Below, one piece after another: positions 43,840 through 54,894 of a DNA stretch of 64,000 nt. The notes under the pieces are model-generated. The model had not been told where the DNA came from, did not search any database, and worked only from the letters and a program-made list of their open reading frames with translations. How positions within the stretch are numbered: position 1 is the first letter of the stretch; the number at the start of each line of letters is the position of its first letter. The stretch is from positions 992,001-1,056,000 of the forward strand of contig JBBZIV010000001.1 of the NCBI GenBank assembly GCA_038405045.1. The letters run 5' to 3'. The DNA is from Sporobacter sp038405045 (GTDB lineage Bacteria; Bacillota; Clostridia; Oscillospirales; Oscillospiraceae). The translations under genes were made by a program, and so were the position numbers.

Positions 43840-45864
43840 TTGAATAAAAAGATGCTTGACAATTATCTGCCCAGCATGCGTTTGAGCCTCTCCCTTCTGC
43901 TCGTTTTCGCCGTTGTGACATTTTTCTTCGGCCGGTACAGTTTGTATCTTGCTATCGCCGAGGCTTCTGTCGTCCTGCTCTTAGCCGTTTTTATCCGTTT
44001 CTCATCCAAAAAGCGCTCCTTAAAGCTCTTAAAATACATTGAATCCGTCACCAACAGCACGGCGTCGGCGACAAAGGACACGCTATTGAGCTTTCCGCTG
44101 CCCGTCGTTATTTTCAGCCCGGAAACGCTGACGGTTCTTTGGTCAAACAGCCGTTTTATCCAATTGACGGACAGCAAGGAGCGCTTCTTCGACGTGCGCC
44201 TGACAGACTTGATCCCTGATTTTTCCGCCAAGTGGCTGCTTGACGGAAAAAACGAATGCCCGCAGCTGATCACGGTCGGCGATAGGCGCTACAAAATTTT
44301 CGGCAGTCTTATTCACTCGGCGCATGAACCTGACGGTGTGATGGCGGCAGCCTACTGGGTCGACGTGACGGAATACGCGGACAGATCGGATGAATATCTG
44401 GCCTCGCGGCCCGTCTGCGCCATCATTATGTTCGACAACTATGAAGAGCTCATCAAAAACATGGCTGAAAAGGACAAATCGGCTATTTTATCAGCCATTG
44501 ACGATAAAATCAGCGCCTATCTTGCGGGCAGTAACGGTGTTTTATGCAAATATGACAGAGACCGTTACCTTTACCTTTTTGAAGAACGCCATCTGAACAC
44601 CTTTGTTGAGGATAAATTCACACTGCTTGAAACAGTGCGCGAGGCCATCAAGACGGGTGGCGGCGTGCATGCCACGCTCAGCATCGGCATCGGAAAAGAC
44701 GGCAAGACACTGGAGGAAAACTTCCGGTACGCGTCCGTCGGTATCGAAATGGCCCTCTCCCGCGGAGGCGATCAAGCCGTAATAAAAAACAGATTCAGCT
44801 TTGAATTTTACGGTGGCTTGTCCACCGAGGTTGAAAAACGGACAAAGGTTAAGTCGCGCGTTATGGCAAATGCCTTGGGTGAACTCATCTCCGACGCCTC
44901 ATCCGTTATCGTGATGAGCCACGCGCGCGCCGATCTTGACTCCCTTGGCGCGGCCGCCGGCATTTGCTGCATTGCTAGGAAACGCCAAAAGCGCGCTTAT
45001 ATTGTCTCAAGCGCCGATCCGAGTGCCGTTGTCGACATGACGCAGCAGCTCCGCGAGCACCCGGAATACAGGGGCGTTTTTATATCCGCGCAGGACGCGA
45101 TGCTCTTTGCCGACAGCAAGACGCTTCTCGTCATCGTCGACACAAACAGACCCGAGCAGGTGGAGTCCGAGGCGCTCTTACTCTCCATGAACCACGTCGC
45201 CGTCATTGACCACCACCGCCGGGCTGCGACCTATATCGAAAACGCCACGCTCAACTTCCACGAGCCGTATGCCTCGTCGGCGTCCGAGCTCGTTGCGGAG
45301 ATGCTGCAATATCTTGTCGAGCCGAATGACATCCTGCGCGTTGAGTCTGAAGCGCTTTTGGCCGGGATCGTGCTCGACACGAAGAGCTTTGCCATCCACA
45401 CCGGTAGCCGCACGTTTGACGCCGCGGCTTATCTGCGCCGTTCCGGCGCGGACACGACGGATGTCAAACGGCTTTTACAGTCTGACTTTGACACGACGAT
45501 GTCGAAATACGCCATTATCCGCGGCGCGACGATGTTTAAGCCCGGGATCGCGCTCGCGTCGTCCGACGTGCGCGAAAACAGAGTTATTGTCGCGCAGGCA
45601 GCCGACGAGCTTTTAAACATTGCAGGCGTACAGGCCTCTTTCGTCGTCTCACCCGACGGCGACGACGTTTTCATCTCCGCGCGCAGCATCGGCAATGTCA
45701 ACGCACAGGTTATTATGGAAAAGCTCGGCGGCGGGGGGAATCAGTCGACGGCGGGGGCTAGGGTGACCGGCATGCGCCAAGCGGAAGTGCTTGAACAATT
45801 AAAGGCCGCCATCGACGATTACATTGACGCCAGCGCGCACACGCGCCTTGACGAGAACAATTAA
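43840..45864 (+). CDS. gdpP: Cyclic-di-AMP phosphodiesterase GdpP
   Basis: Membrane protein that degrades c-di-AMP, a second messenger for osmotic and cell-wall control. Counting from TTG 43840 it has 674 residues: two membrane segments (about 12-55), a PAS-like domain, a degenerate GGDEF domain (about 165-300), and a DHH/DHHA1 phosphodiesterase with HARADLDSLG near 361, VDTNRP, VIDHHRR near 453-459 and GGGGNQSTAGA near 630. TTG 43840 has GGGG 8 bases upstream; ATG 43816 would be almost leaderless given the promoter. Operon order gdpP-rplI-dnaB is conserved in Firmicutes. Confidence 0.94.
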   Translation: MNKKMLDNYLPSMRLSLSLLLVFAVVTFFFGRYSLYLAIAEASVVLLLAVFIRFSSKKRSLKLLKYIESVTNSTASATKDTLLSFPLPVVIFSPETLTVLWSNSRFIQLTDSKERFFDVRLTDLIPDFSAKWLLDGKNECPQLITVGDRRYKIFGSLIHSAHEPDGVMAAAYWVDVTEYADRSDEYLASRPVCAIIMFDNYEELIKNMAEKDKSAILSAIDDKISAYLAGSNGVLCKYDRDRYLYLFEERHLNTFVEDKFTLLETVREAIKTGGGVHATLSIGIGKDGKTLEENFRYASVGIEMALSRGGDQAVIKNRFSFEFYGGLSTEVEKRTKVKSRVMANALGELISDASSVIVMSHARADLDSLGAAAGICCIARKRQKRAYIVSSADPSAVVDMTQQLREHPEYRGVFISAQDAMLFADSKTLLVIVDTNRPEQVESEALLLSMNHVAVIDHHRRAATYIENATLNFHEPYASSASELVAEMLQYLVEPNDILRVESEALLAGIVLDTKSFAIHTGSRTFDAAAYLRRSGADTTDVKRLLQSDFDTTMSKYAIIRGATMFKPGIALASSDVRENRVIVAQAADELLNIAGVQASFVVSPDGDDVFISARSIGNVNAQVIMEKLGGGGNQSTAGARVTGMRQAEVLEQLKAAIDDYIDASAHTRLDENN

Positions 45865-45881
45865 ATTCCGGAGGAGAAAAC

Positions 45882-46328
45882 ATGAAGGTTATTTTACAGC
45901 AGGATATCAAAGATCACGGCAAAAAAGGGCAGCTCATCGACGTATCGGACGGATACGCGAGAAATTATCTGTTTCCGAAAAAACTCGCGGTTGAGGCAAC
46001 TGCGGACAACATAAATGCCATCAAAATCAAGGAGGCGGCGCGCCTTAAAAAGCTCGAGGACGAAAAGGCTGCCGCGCGCGAAGCCGCATTGAAGCTCGAC
46101 AGCTGCGTTGTCAAGGTTTCGGCGCGCGCCGGTGGGGCCGGAAAGCTTTTCGGCGCCGTTACCGCCAAGGAAATCTCCGACGCCTTGAAGGAGCAGCACG
46201 GCATCGTTATCGAAAAGAACAAGATCGTTCTGGACGAGCCTATTAAGACATTCGGATCCTTTGAGGTGAAATGTAAATTTGGCTTTGAAATCACGGGGAC
46301 GCTCCATCTGCTCGTCACAGAGGCATAA
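45882..46328 (+). CDS. rplI: 50S ribosomal protein L9
   Basis: Elongated two-domain protein of the L1-stalk base that binds 23S rRNA. The 148 residues match the family along their length, with the N-terminal signature DIKDHGKKGQLIDVSDGYARNYL near 7-29, a long central helix (41-75) and the C-terminal domain ending in TGTLHLLV. ATG follows CCGGAGGAG, 17 bases after gdpP. Confidence 0.97.
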   Translation: MKVILQQDIKDHGKKGQLIDVSDGYARNYLFPKKLAVEATADNINAIKIKEAARLKKLEDEKAAAREAALKLDSCVVKVSARAGGAGKLFGAVTAKEISDALKEQHGIVIEKNKIVLDEPIKTFGSFEVKCKFGFEITGTLHLLVTEA

Positions 46329-46370
46329 GAGAGAATTCCGGCTGAAGTTTGATGGTTTGGGGGATACTTT

Positions 46371-47711
46371 GTGGATGAGCTTTTAGGCAGGCAGATGCCG
46401 CACAGCATTGAAGCCGAACAGGCGGTATTAGGCGCCATGCTGCTTGACGCCCGTTGCATCGGCGACGTTGTGGGTGTTTTAAAACCGTCTGACTTTTATT
46501 CAACCGTCAACCGTGAAATTTATGAGACGATCTACTCAATGTTCACGTATTCCATGGTGACAGACCCCGTGACGGTTTTGGAACAGATGCGCGTTGCCGG
46601 TGTTTTGACAGACACGTCGCCCGCGTATCTCTTAGAGCTTGTCAACATCACGCCGACATCGGCAAACGTCATGGAATACGCCGCCATCGTCCGCGATATG
46701 GCGCTGTTGCGCAGCATTGCCGACACTGGCAGTGATATTTTGAACATGGCACTGGAGGGTGCCGGCGGTGCCGCCATCATTTTGGAGGCGGCGGAGAAAA
46801 AAATATATGCCCTGCGGCAAGGCCGGAACACACAGGGTCTTGAACCGATTTCAAAAATTCTGATCAGTGTTTACGACCAGCTTTCGCTGGCGGCCAAAAG
46901 CGGCAGCAAGTTTCCCGGTCTGCCAAGCGGCCTGGACGATTTGGACCGCTTTATCATGGGTCTTAACAACTCCGACCTGATTCTCATTGCCTCGCGACCC
47001 GGTATGGGCAAAACGAGTATCGCGCTGAATATCGCGCTACACGTTGCCAAGACCTCCGGCAAATCGATTGCCGTTTTTTCGCTTGAAATGTCCCGCGAGC
47101 AGCTGGCGATGCGCCTACTCTCCTCCGAGAGCTTTATCGACAATAAAAAGCTTCAGACAGGTCGGCTGTCTGCTGACGAGTGGCGGAAAATCGGCACAGC
47201 AGCCGCCATGATCAGCGGCTACGACCTTTTGATTAACGATAACCCCTCCCTGTCGGTGGCGGATATGAACGCGCAATGCCGCCGCCTGCCGAACCTCGGT
47301 CTTGTTGTCATCGACTATCTGCAGTTGATGCAAAGCGCGGGCGGCAATACGAAAAGCTCCGGCGACAACAGGACACAGGTTGTTTCCGATATCAGCCGCA
47401 TGCTGAAAATTATGGCTAAAGAATTAAACGTGCCGGTCGTCTGCCTGTCGCAGCTGTCCCGTGCCAACGAAGCCCGGCATGACAAGCGCCCCATGCTCTC
47501 CGACCTGCGTGAGTCGGGCGCCATCGAGCAGGATGCCGACATCGTTTTAGGTCTTTACCGCGAGGACTATTATAATAAAGAAGTTGAGCAGCAAAATATT
47601 GCCGAATGCCTTGTTTTGAAAAACAGGCGCGGCGAGACAGGCACCGTTGAGCTCAAGTGGATCCCTGAATTCACGACGTACACCTCGCTTGACAGGCACC
47701 ACGCCGAATAA
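46371..47711 (+). CDS. dnaB: Replicative DNA helicase DnaB
   Basis: Hexameric 5'-3' replication-fork helicase (called DnaC in Bacillus). The 446 residues show the N-terminal collar domain (MPHSIEAEQAVLGAMLL from residue 9), a linker helix, and the RecA-like motor with Walker A SRPGMGKT near 208-215, Walker B VVIDYLQLMQ near 318-327 and the SQLSRANEARHDKRP region. The start is GTG 46371 behind GGGGG. It lies in the gdpP-rplI-dnaB operon. Confidence 0.97.
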   Translation: MDELLGRQMPHSIEAEQAVLGAMLLDARCIGDVVGVLKPSDFYSTVNREIYETIYSMFTYSMVTDPVTVLEQMRVAGVLTDTSPAYLLELVNITPTSANVMEYAAIVRDMALLRSIADTGSDILNMALEGAGGAAIILEAAEKKIYALRQGRNTQGLEPISKILISVYDQLSLAAKSGSKFPGLPSGLDDLDRFIMGLNNSDLILIASRPGMGKTSIALNIALHVAKTSGKSIAVFSLEMSREQLAMRLLSSESFIDNKKLQTGRLSADEWRKIGTAAAMISGYDLLINDNPSLSVADMNAQCRRLPNLGLVVIDYLQLMQSAGGNTKSSGDNRTQVVSDISRMLKIMAKELNVPVVCLSQLSRANEARHDKRPMLSDLRESGAIEQDADIVLGLYREDYYNKEVEQQNIAECLVLKNRRGETGTVELKWIPEFTTYTSLDRHHAE

Positions 47712-47725
47712 GCCGGAGACGACAC

Positions 47726-49072
47726 ATGCTTCAGAAAATAACGGCTTTTGCCGACCGGTATGATATGCTGCCGGATAGCGGGACGGTTTTAGCTGCCGTT
47801 TCGGGCGGCGCCGATTCCGTGTGCCTTTTGGCGGCGCTTTTGGCGCTGGCACCAGCCCGCGGCTTTTCCGTCACGGCGGCCCACTTTAACCACCGCCTGC
47901 GCGGCGCTGACGCCGACCATGACGAGCAATTCGTCCGCGACCTGTGCCGGAAAATGAACGTACATCTTCTAACCGACAGCGCTGACGTTTACGCTTATGC
48001 GCGCGCAAACGATCTTGGCATTGAGGCGGCAGCGCGAACGCTACGATACGAATTTCTTGAAAATGCCGCCGAAAAAATATCGGCTGCCCGGATTGCAACG
48101 GCTCATACGGCAGATGATAATGCCGAGACGATCCTTTTGAATCTCACACGCGGCGCGGGCCTGCGCGGGCTTGGCGGGATTCCGCCTGTCCGCGGCAACA
48201 TTATTCGGCCGATGCTGACAGTTGAGCGGGCGGCGATTATATCATTTCTCGCCGACCATACGCTTACCTATGTTGAGGACGCCACAAACGCGCTTGACAT
48301 CTATAACAGAAATCTCCTGCGCCACAAAGTCATACCCGTTTTGAAGGCCATAAACCCCCGGTTTTTAGGCCGTGCTTCGGAGACGGCAGCGCTTGCCCGT
48401 TCTGACGACGCGTATCTGACAAGCATTGCCGACGCGTTTATTGAAGCAAACGTCACAGACGGCTCGTTTGAGGCGCGCGCGCTGACTGCCCTGCCGGAAC
48501 CTGTTTCGTCCCGCGTCGTGCGGCAGCTATCGGGCGATGCGCTCACATCACGCCATGTAGCGGCCGTATTGGCACTTTGCCGCACCGCATCACCCGCCGC
48601 GCGGCTCTCGCTCCCAACCGGTACGGTTCGGCGTGAATATGAACGCGTTATTTTCGAAAAATCACAACGTCCTGTCACGTTTGAAAAAATTTTCTTGCCG
48701 ATCGGCTGGCGCGTTTTGATCCCTGAGCTTGGCCTTACCGTGACGTGTACGGAATCGAATGCCTTTAAAAAAATTAATAAATCATTCACCACTTTTCTAT
48801 TCAAAACGGATAAGATATGTGGTAAAATCATCGTCAGGCCGCGCGAAACGGGCGACAAAATTGCGCTTTTTGGCCGCGGCGGCACTAAAACTCTGAAAAA
48901 ACTGTTTATTGAAGAGCGCATACCGCTGACACGGCGGCAGGCTATCCCAGTTGTCTGCGATGACAACGGCCCCCTTGCCGTCTACGGCGTCGGTTTTGAC
49001 AAACGCGCCGCCGCCCACGAGGGCGACCGGATTTTGGAGATAAAATTTGAGGAGACGGCATATGAAAAATGA
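47726..49072 (+). CDS. tilS: tRNA(Ile)-lysidine synthase TilS
   Basis: Attaches lysine to C34 of tRNA-Ile(CAU), so that it reads AUA. The 448 residues have the P-loop SGGADS at 26-31, HFNHRLRGADADHD near 53-66, and TAHTADDNAETILLNLTRGAGLRGL near 126-150. The C-terminal domain with RPRETGDKI completes the long TilS form. ATG 47726 lies 14 bases after dnaB. Its end overlaps hpt by 11 bases; tilS-hpt-ftsH is a classic Firmicute trio. Confidence 0.96.
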   Translation: MLQKITAFADRYDMLPDSGTVLAAVSGGADSVCLLAALLALAPARGFSVTAAHFNHRLRGADADHDEQFVRDLCRKMNVHLLTDSADVYAYARANDLGIEAAARTLRYEFLENAAEKISAARIATAHTADDNAETILLNLTRGAGLRGLGGIPPVRGNIIRPMLTVERAAIISFLADHTLTYVEDATNALDIYNRNLLRHKVIPVLKAINPRFLGRASETAALARSDDAYLTSIADAFIEANVTDGSFEARALTALPEPVSSRVVRQLSGDALTSRHVAAVLALCRTASPAARLSLPTGTVRREYERVIFEKSQRPVTFEKIFLPIGWRVLIPELGLTVTCTESNAFKKINKSFTTFLFKTDKICGKIIVRPRETGDKIALFGRGGTKTLKKLFIEERIPLTRRQAIPVVCDDNGPLAVYGVGFDKRAAAHEGDRILEIKFEETAYEK

Positions 49073-49598
49073 TATAGAAAAAGTATTTTTCACAGCCGAT
49101 GCCATCGCCAAAAGAGTCCGGGAGCTTGGCGCACAGATAACCACCGATTACGCGGAGGCACCGCCTTTGCTCGTCGGCATTCTCAAAGGCTCTTTCGTCT
49201 TCATGGCCGACCTCGCACGAGCGATCGATTTATACTGCGACGTTGATTTTATCGCCGCCTCCTCTTACGGCAACGCGACCGAGACATCCGGCACCGTGAC
49301 GCTGACAAAGCCGCTTTCCGCCGACGCCGCAGGGCGGCACCTTCTCATCGCAGAGGATATCCTCGACACGGGCGTGACGTTGACATTTCTGCGCTCGTAC
49401 CTTTTAAGCCTGAAGCCCGCGTCAGTTAAAATCTGCGCTCTGCTTGATAAGCCCTCTCGGCGGAAGGCTCCAATCAGCGCCGATTATGTCGGCTTTACCT
49501 GCCCCGATGCGTTTTACGTCGGTTACGGCCTCGATTACGCCGAGCACTACCGCAACCTGCCCTATATCGGCTCGCTCAAGCCGGAGATTTATGAGTAG
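49062..49598 (+). CDS. hpt: Hypoxanthine phosphoribosyltransferase
   Basis: Salvages hypoxanthine and guanine with PRPP. The 178 residues have GILKGSFVFMADL near 39-51, ASSYGNATETSG near 66-77 and the PRPP loop LLIAEDILDTGVT at 94-106; the C-terminal FYVGYGLDYAEHYRNLPYIG fits Hpt. ATG 49062 lies behind GAGGAGA inside the last codons of tilS. ftsH follows 15 bases downstream. Confidence 0.96.
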   Translation: MKNDIEKVFFTADAIAKRVRELGAQITTDYAEAPPLLVGILKGSFVFMADLARAIDLYCDVDFIAASSYGNATETSGTVTLTKPLSADAAGRHLLIAEDILDTGVTLTFLRSYLLSLKPASVKICALLDKPSRRKAPISADYVGFTCPDAFYVGYGLDYAEHYRNLPYIGSLKPEIYE

Positions 49599-49613
49599 TC
49601 CCACAGGAAAGAA

Positions 49614-51599
<1,986 letters not shown>

Positions 51600-51606
51600 A
51601 AAGCAG

Positions 51607-51640
51607 TCCCCGCCGGAAGACACATCCGGCGGGGATTTTT
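51607..51640 (+). terminator. Intrinsic terminator after ftsH
   Basis: TCCCCGCCGGA pairs with TCCGGCGGGGA around a 7-base loop, followed by five T. Confidence 0.92.
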
Positions 51641-51654
51641 CTGCCTTTTCACAT

Positions 51655-51671
51655 TTAACAAACATTTTACA
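51655..51671 (+). promoter_or_regulatory. Candidate Pho box before pstS
   Basis: TTAACA, 5 bases and TTTACA form a direct repeat with an 11-base period, like PhoP sites of Firmicutes. It lies 82 bases before pstS. Confidence 0.5.
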
Positions 51672-51752
51672 CGACCTGTCTGTTTCATTTAATAAAAATA
51701 CCGTATTAATGTAAATACTAAAACGTTATCAGAGTTAAAAGGAGATATGAAA

Positions 51753-52643
51753 ATGAAAAAAATCATCGCACTTGCCCTCGCCGCCCTGACAGCCGTCACT
51801 CTACTTGCCGGCTGCAACGCGGGTACGCCGACGTCAAACAACACAACGTCACCTGCCGCCGCTGGCAGCATCACAGCCTCCGGCTCTACAGCGCTCCAGC
51901 CGCTCCTCACGCTTGCCATTGACCCCTTTAAGGCAGCGACCAAATTTGATGGCTCCGTCACAATTAACGGCGGCGGTTCCGGCACCGGCCTTACCGATGT
52001 CGCCGCGGGGACAGTTAACATCGGCGATTCCGACGTCACACCGGAGCAGGCCGGTAAGGATGCAACAGGCCTCGTTGACCATCAGGTCGCCGTCGTTGCC
52101 GTCGGTATTGCCGTGAGCAGCGATGTCGCCGCGAACCTCAAATCCATCACAAAGGACGACCTAGCTAAGATCTTCACCGGCGCGATTACAGACTGGAATC
52201 AAGTGAACGGTTGGACGGGCGGCAGCCTGCCGGTCAGCGTCTACTACCGCAAGGCCGGTTCTGGCACGCGCACGCTGTTTGAAACGTACGGCATTGGCAA
52301 AAAGCTCTCTGACGCAGACCTCGGTGCGTTTGCCAACTTCACAAAGAAAGAATCCTCCGGCGATCTGCAGACGGCCATTACAACCGGCAAGGGCGCAATT
52401 GGCTACGAGACGCTCCCCTACTGCAAAGATCTGACGCTCCTTCAGCTTGACGGCGTCGCCGCAACGTACGACAATGTCTATAATGGCAAGTATGTCATCT
52501 GGGGCTATGAGCACATGTACACCAAAGGTGAGGCCACCGGTTCCGTCAAAGCGTTTATTGATTACGTCATGTCCGCCGATTTCGCCAAAACGATCACCGA
52601 TAACGGTTATGGCGATGCCTCTAAAATGACTGTTTCAAGATAA
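51753..52643 (+). CDS. pstS: Phosphate-binding lipoprotein PstS
   Basis: Captures phosphate outside the membrane for the PstCA permease. The 296 residues have a lipoprotein signal (MKKIIALALAALTAVTLLAGC, lipobox LAGC, Cys about 21), then SGSTALQPL, GGGSGTGLTDVAAGTVNIGDSD and RKAGSGTRTLF, which hold the phosphate. ATG 51753 has AAAGGAG at 8 bases; ATG 51747 is only 2 bases from it. A Pho-box-like repeat lies upstream and a strong hairpin follows, which may leave pstS mRNA more stable than the rest. Confidence 0.95.
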   Translation: MKKIIALALAALTAVTLLAGCNAGTPTSNNTTSPAAAGSITASGSTALQPLLTLAIDPFKAATKFDGSVTINGGGSGTGLTDVAAGTVNIGDSDVTPEQAGKDATGLVDHQVAVVAVGIAVSSDVAANLKSITKDDLAKIFTGAITDWNQVNGWTGGSLPVSVYYRKAGSGTRTLFETYGIGKKLSDADLGAFANFTKKESSGDLQTAITTGKGAIGYETLPYCKDLTLLQLDGVAATYDNVYNGKYVIWGYEHMYTKGEATGSVKAFIDYVMSADFAKTITDNGYGDASKMTVSR

Positions 52644-52660
52644 CGATGCTGAGATTAATG

Positions 52661-52698
52661 AAAGCTGTTCCGCAAGCACTTGCTTGTGGAACGGCTTT
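52661..52698 (+). promoter_or_regulatory. Strong hairpin between pstS and pstC
   Basis: A 17-bp stem (AAAGCTGTTCCGCAAGC with GCTTGTGGAACGGCTTT, two G-U) and ACTT loop, with no T-run. It probably protects the pstS 3' end. Confidence 0.7.
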
Positions 52699-52719
52699 CG
52701 CCCGAAAAAGAGGGATACT

Positions 52720-53619
52720 ATGAGTCAGACGAAATTTTTCAAAGAGACGCTCGGAAAATCGACGCTGACCGTTCTCGGCCTTTTTATTGTGCTGTTAACG
52801 GTGGCGATTTCGCTGTTTTTGGCGTGGAAAGGACTGGCGTCTTTTACAACGCACAATCAGTCCGTTATTGATTTCCTTTTTGGCAGCCGGTGGGATCCCG
52901 CCATGGAATTCAGGCAGGAAGCCGGCCCGGCAGGTTCGGCCATTTTTATCACGGGGTCGCTTACTGTGTCGTCTTTGGCACTCCTCATCGCCACGCCATT
53001 TGCCGTGGCGTGTGCCATTTTTATTGTGGAGATTTCACCGCGTCTTGGCAGCCGCCTGTTGCAGCCCGCCATAGAAATTTTCGTCGGTATTCCGTCCGTT
53101 GTTTACGGCTGGGTCGGCGTCTCCGTTTTATGCCCCTTTATTGCCAAGCTCTTTCATCTGCCCTTCGGGGGTGAAAGCGTGTTGGCAGGCGGTATTGTGC
53201 TTGCCGTCATGATCTTTCCGACAATTGCCTCCGTCTCGGCCGATGCCATCCGAAACGTCCCGAACGAGTACACAGAGGCGTCCTACGGGCTCGGCGCAAC
53301 GCGGTGGCAGATGATTTCAACCGTCCGCCTCCGGGCCGCCTCCGGCGGGATTCTCACGGGCGTTGTCCTCGGCTTGTCACGCGCGTTCGGCGAGGCACTG
53401 GCTGTCTCCATGGTCATCGGCGGTCGGCTGGCCTTCCCGAAAGGCATTCTCTCTCAGACGAGCACACTCACAACACAGATTGCCTCCGGCATGGGCAGCG
53501 CTGCTGACGGCACACAGTGGACAGACAGCCTTTGGAGTATGGCGCTTTTGCTGTTTATCATCTCCTTTGTATTTATCATCGTTATCCGCCTGATCGGCCG
53601 GAAAAAGACAGAAAGCTGA
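52720..53619 (+). CDS. pstC: Phosphate ABC transporter permease PstC
   Basis: One of two membrane subunits of the high-affinity phosphate importer. The 299 residues have six hydrophobic segments; the first ends near residue 37 and is followed by the usual external loop. GIPSVVYGWVG and the EAA-type loop YTEASYGLGATRWQMISTVRL are characteristic. ATG 52720 follows GAGGG. pstA starts 8 bases after its stop. Confidence 0.95.
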   Translation: MSQTKFFKETLGKSTLTVLGLFIVLLTVAISLFLAWKGLASFTTHNQSVIDFLFGSRWDPAMEFRQEAGPAGSAIFITGSLTVSSLALLIATPFAVACAIFIVEISPRLGSRLLQPAIEIFVGIPSVVYGWVGVSVLCPFIAKLFHLPFGGESVLAGGIVLAVMIFPTIASVSADAIRNVPNEYTEASYGLGATRWQMISTVRLRAASGGILTGVVLGLSRAFGEALAVSMVIGGRLAFPKGILSQTSTLTTQIASGMGSAADGTQWTDSLWSMALLLFIISFVFIIVIRLIGRKKTES

Positions 53620-53627
53620 GGGCCGCC

Positions 53628-54509
53628 ATGAACGAACAACAACTGATCCAGCATAACAGAATCCGAAAAAAGCAGGACAAGGCGGCAACGATTGCGCTCT
53701 ACATCATCGCGGGTTTTTTTCTCCTTTTACTCGCTTCTATCACGCTATATGTCGTCGGGCGCGGCATTTCATCATTTCTGCCGCAATACCTCGGTTTTGG
53801 GAAGGACGGACTTGGCGTCGAGCTCTTTAACACTGTTTACATGGTGCTGCTGGCACTCGTCATCTCTGTGCCGCTCGGCGTCGGCGCCGGTATTTATATG
53901 GCCGAATACGCCAGCCGCGGGCGCCTGACGAACATCATCCGCACGTCTATCGAGACGCTTTCGTCTCTACCTTCGATCGTCCTTGGTCTGTTCGGCTTTC
54001 TCGCCTTCGTCCTGCTGGAAAAGGCCACTTGGAACATGCTCGCCGGTATCCTGACGCTGGCACTGATCGGCATTCCGCTTTTAACACGCGTCACCGAGGA
54101 TGCCGTGCGTGACATCCCGGACGCCTACCGCGAGGGCAGCTTCGGCCTTGGCGCCACACGCTGGCAGACGATTGTGAAAATTTTGCTGCCAGCGGCAAAA
54201 AGCCGGATTACGACCGGCGTTATTCTCGCCGCCGGACGATCATTCGGTGAGGCGGCGGCGCTGATCTACACCTCCGGCCTGACATCCGACGTCAGCTTTT
54301 CAAACTGGAATCCCTTCAGCCACACCTCTCCCCTCAACATTTTCCGCACGGCTGACACGCTGGCCGTGCGCATCTGGTATCTTAAAACGGCTGCTATTCT
54401 GCCCGATAAATATGCGCTGGCCGACATGGCGGCCGCCATGCTCATCATCCTTGTCTTCGTCTTTAACCTGTCCGCGCGATGGCTGCGTCACAAAAATACA
54501 CTCAAATAA
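53628..54509 (+). CDS. pstA: Phosphate ABC transporter permease PstA
   Basis: Second membrane subunit of the phosphate importer. The 293 residues have six hydrophobic segments, SSLPSIVLGLFGFLAF and an EAA loop YREGSFGLGATRWQTIVKILL. ATG 53628 follows GAGGG. The expected pstB (ATPase) and phoU do not follow; the next gene has its own promoter and is unrelated. The ATPase must lie elsewhere if the system works. Confidence 0.95.
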   Translation: MNEQQLIQHNRIRKKQDKAATIALYIIAGFFLLLLASITLYVVGRGISSFLPQYLGFGKDGLGVELFNTVYMVLLALVISVPLGVGAGIYMAEYASRGRLTNIIRTSIETLSSLPSIVLGLFGFLAFVLLEKATWNMLAGILTLALIGIPLLTRVTEDAVRDIPDAYREGSFGLGATRWQTIVKILLPAAKSRITTGVILAAGRSFGEAAALIYTSGLTSDVSFSNWNPFSHTSPLNIFRTADTLAVRIWYLKTAAILPDKYALADMAAAMLIILVFVFNLSARWLRHKNTLK

Positions 54510-54525
54510 TTGTGGATTATTTCAG

Positions 54526-54554
54526 TAGACAATCCCTAAACAACATGATATAGT
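54526..54554 (+). promoter_or_regulatory. Promoter of the NrdD-like small gene
   Basis: TAGACA (54526-54531), 17 bases and TATAGT (54549-54554), 51 bases before ATG 54606. Confidence 0.55.
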
Positions 54555-54605
54555 ATATTATACTTCTAGAAATAACTACATATATCATTTGAGGAGGGTT
54601 TCGTG

Positions 54606-54875
54606 ATGCATGTCACCGTTACCGGAGGAAGTTTGACCGCTGCCGAGCGCGAGGCCTATATCGCCTATGCGCACACGGCGCATCCCGACAAGATTATCGA
54701 CGGGCTGGATATAAAGCTCAGCGGCGAATACGCCGACCTGACGTATCACTGGAAAACAGTCCCCTTTGAGCGCATCCGGCGCATTACGGGCTATCTCGTC
54801 GGCACGCTCGACCGATTTAACGACGGCAAACGCGCCGAGGAAGCAGACAGGATCAAGCACTGCTGCAAGCAGTAA
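54606..54875 (+). CDS. Small protein resembling the NrdD glycyl-radical C terminus
   Basis: An 89-residue protein. Its C-terminal part ERIRRITGYLVG (55-66) continuing as DRFNDGKRAEEADRIKH (69-85) lines up with the end of class III anaerobic ribonucleotide reductase, where RRVCGYLG...RPFNAGKQEEVKRRVKH carries the radical Gly. The matching Gly here is residue 62. The first 54 residues do not contain the NrdD zinc Cys pairs and are not recognised. It could be a spare glycyl-radical part, as GrcA/YfiD is for pyruvate formate-lyase, or a regulator. ATG 54606 follows GGAGGG at 7 bases; it has its own promoter and terminator. Confidence 0.7.
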   Translation: MHVTVTGGSLTAAEREAYIAYAHTAHPDKIIDGLDIKLSGEYADLTYHWKTVPFERIRRITGYLVGTLDRFNDGKRAEEADRIKHCCKQ

Positions 54876-54894
54876 GCCTTATCAAATCAAAAAC

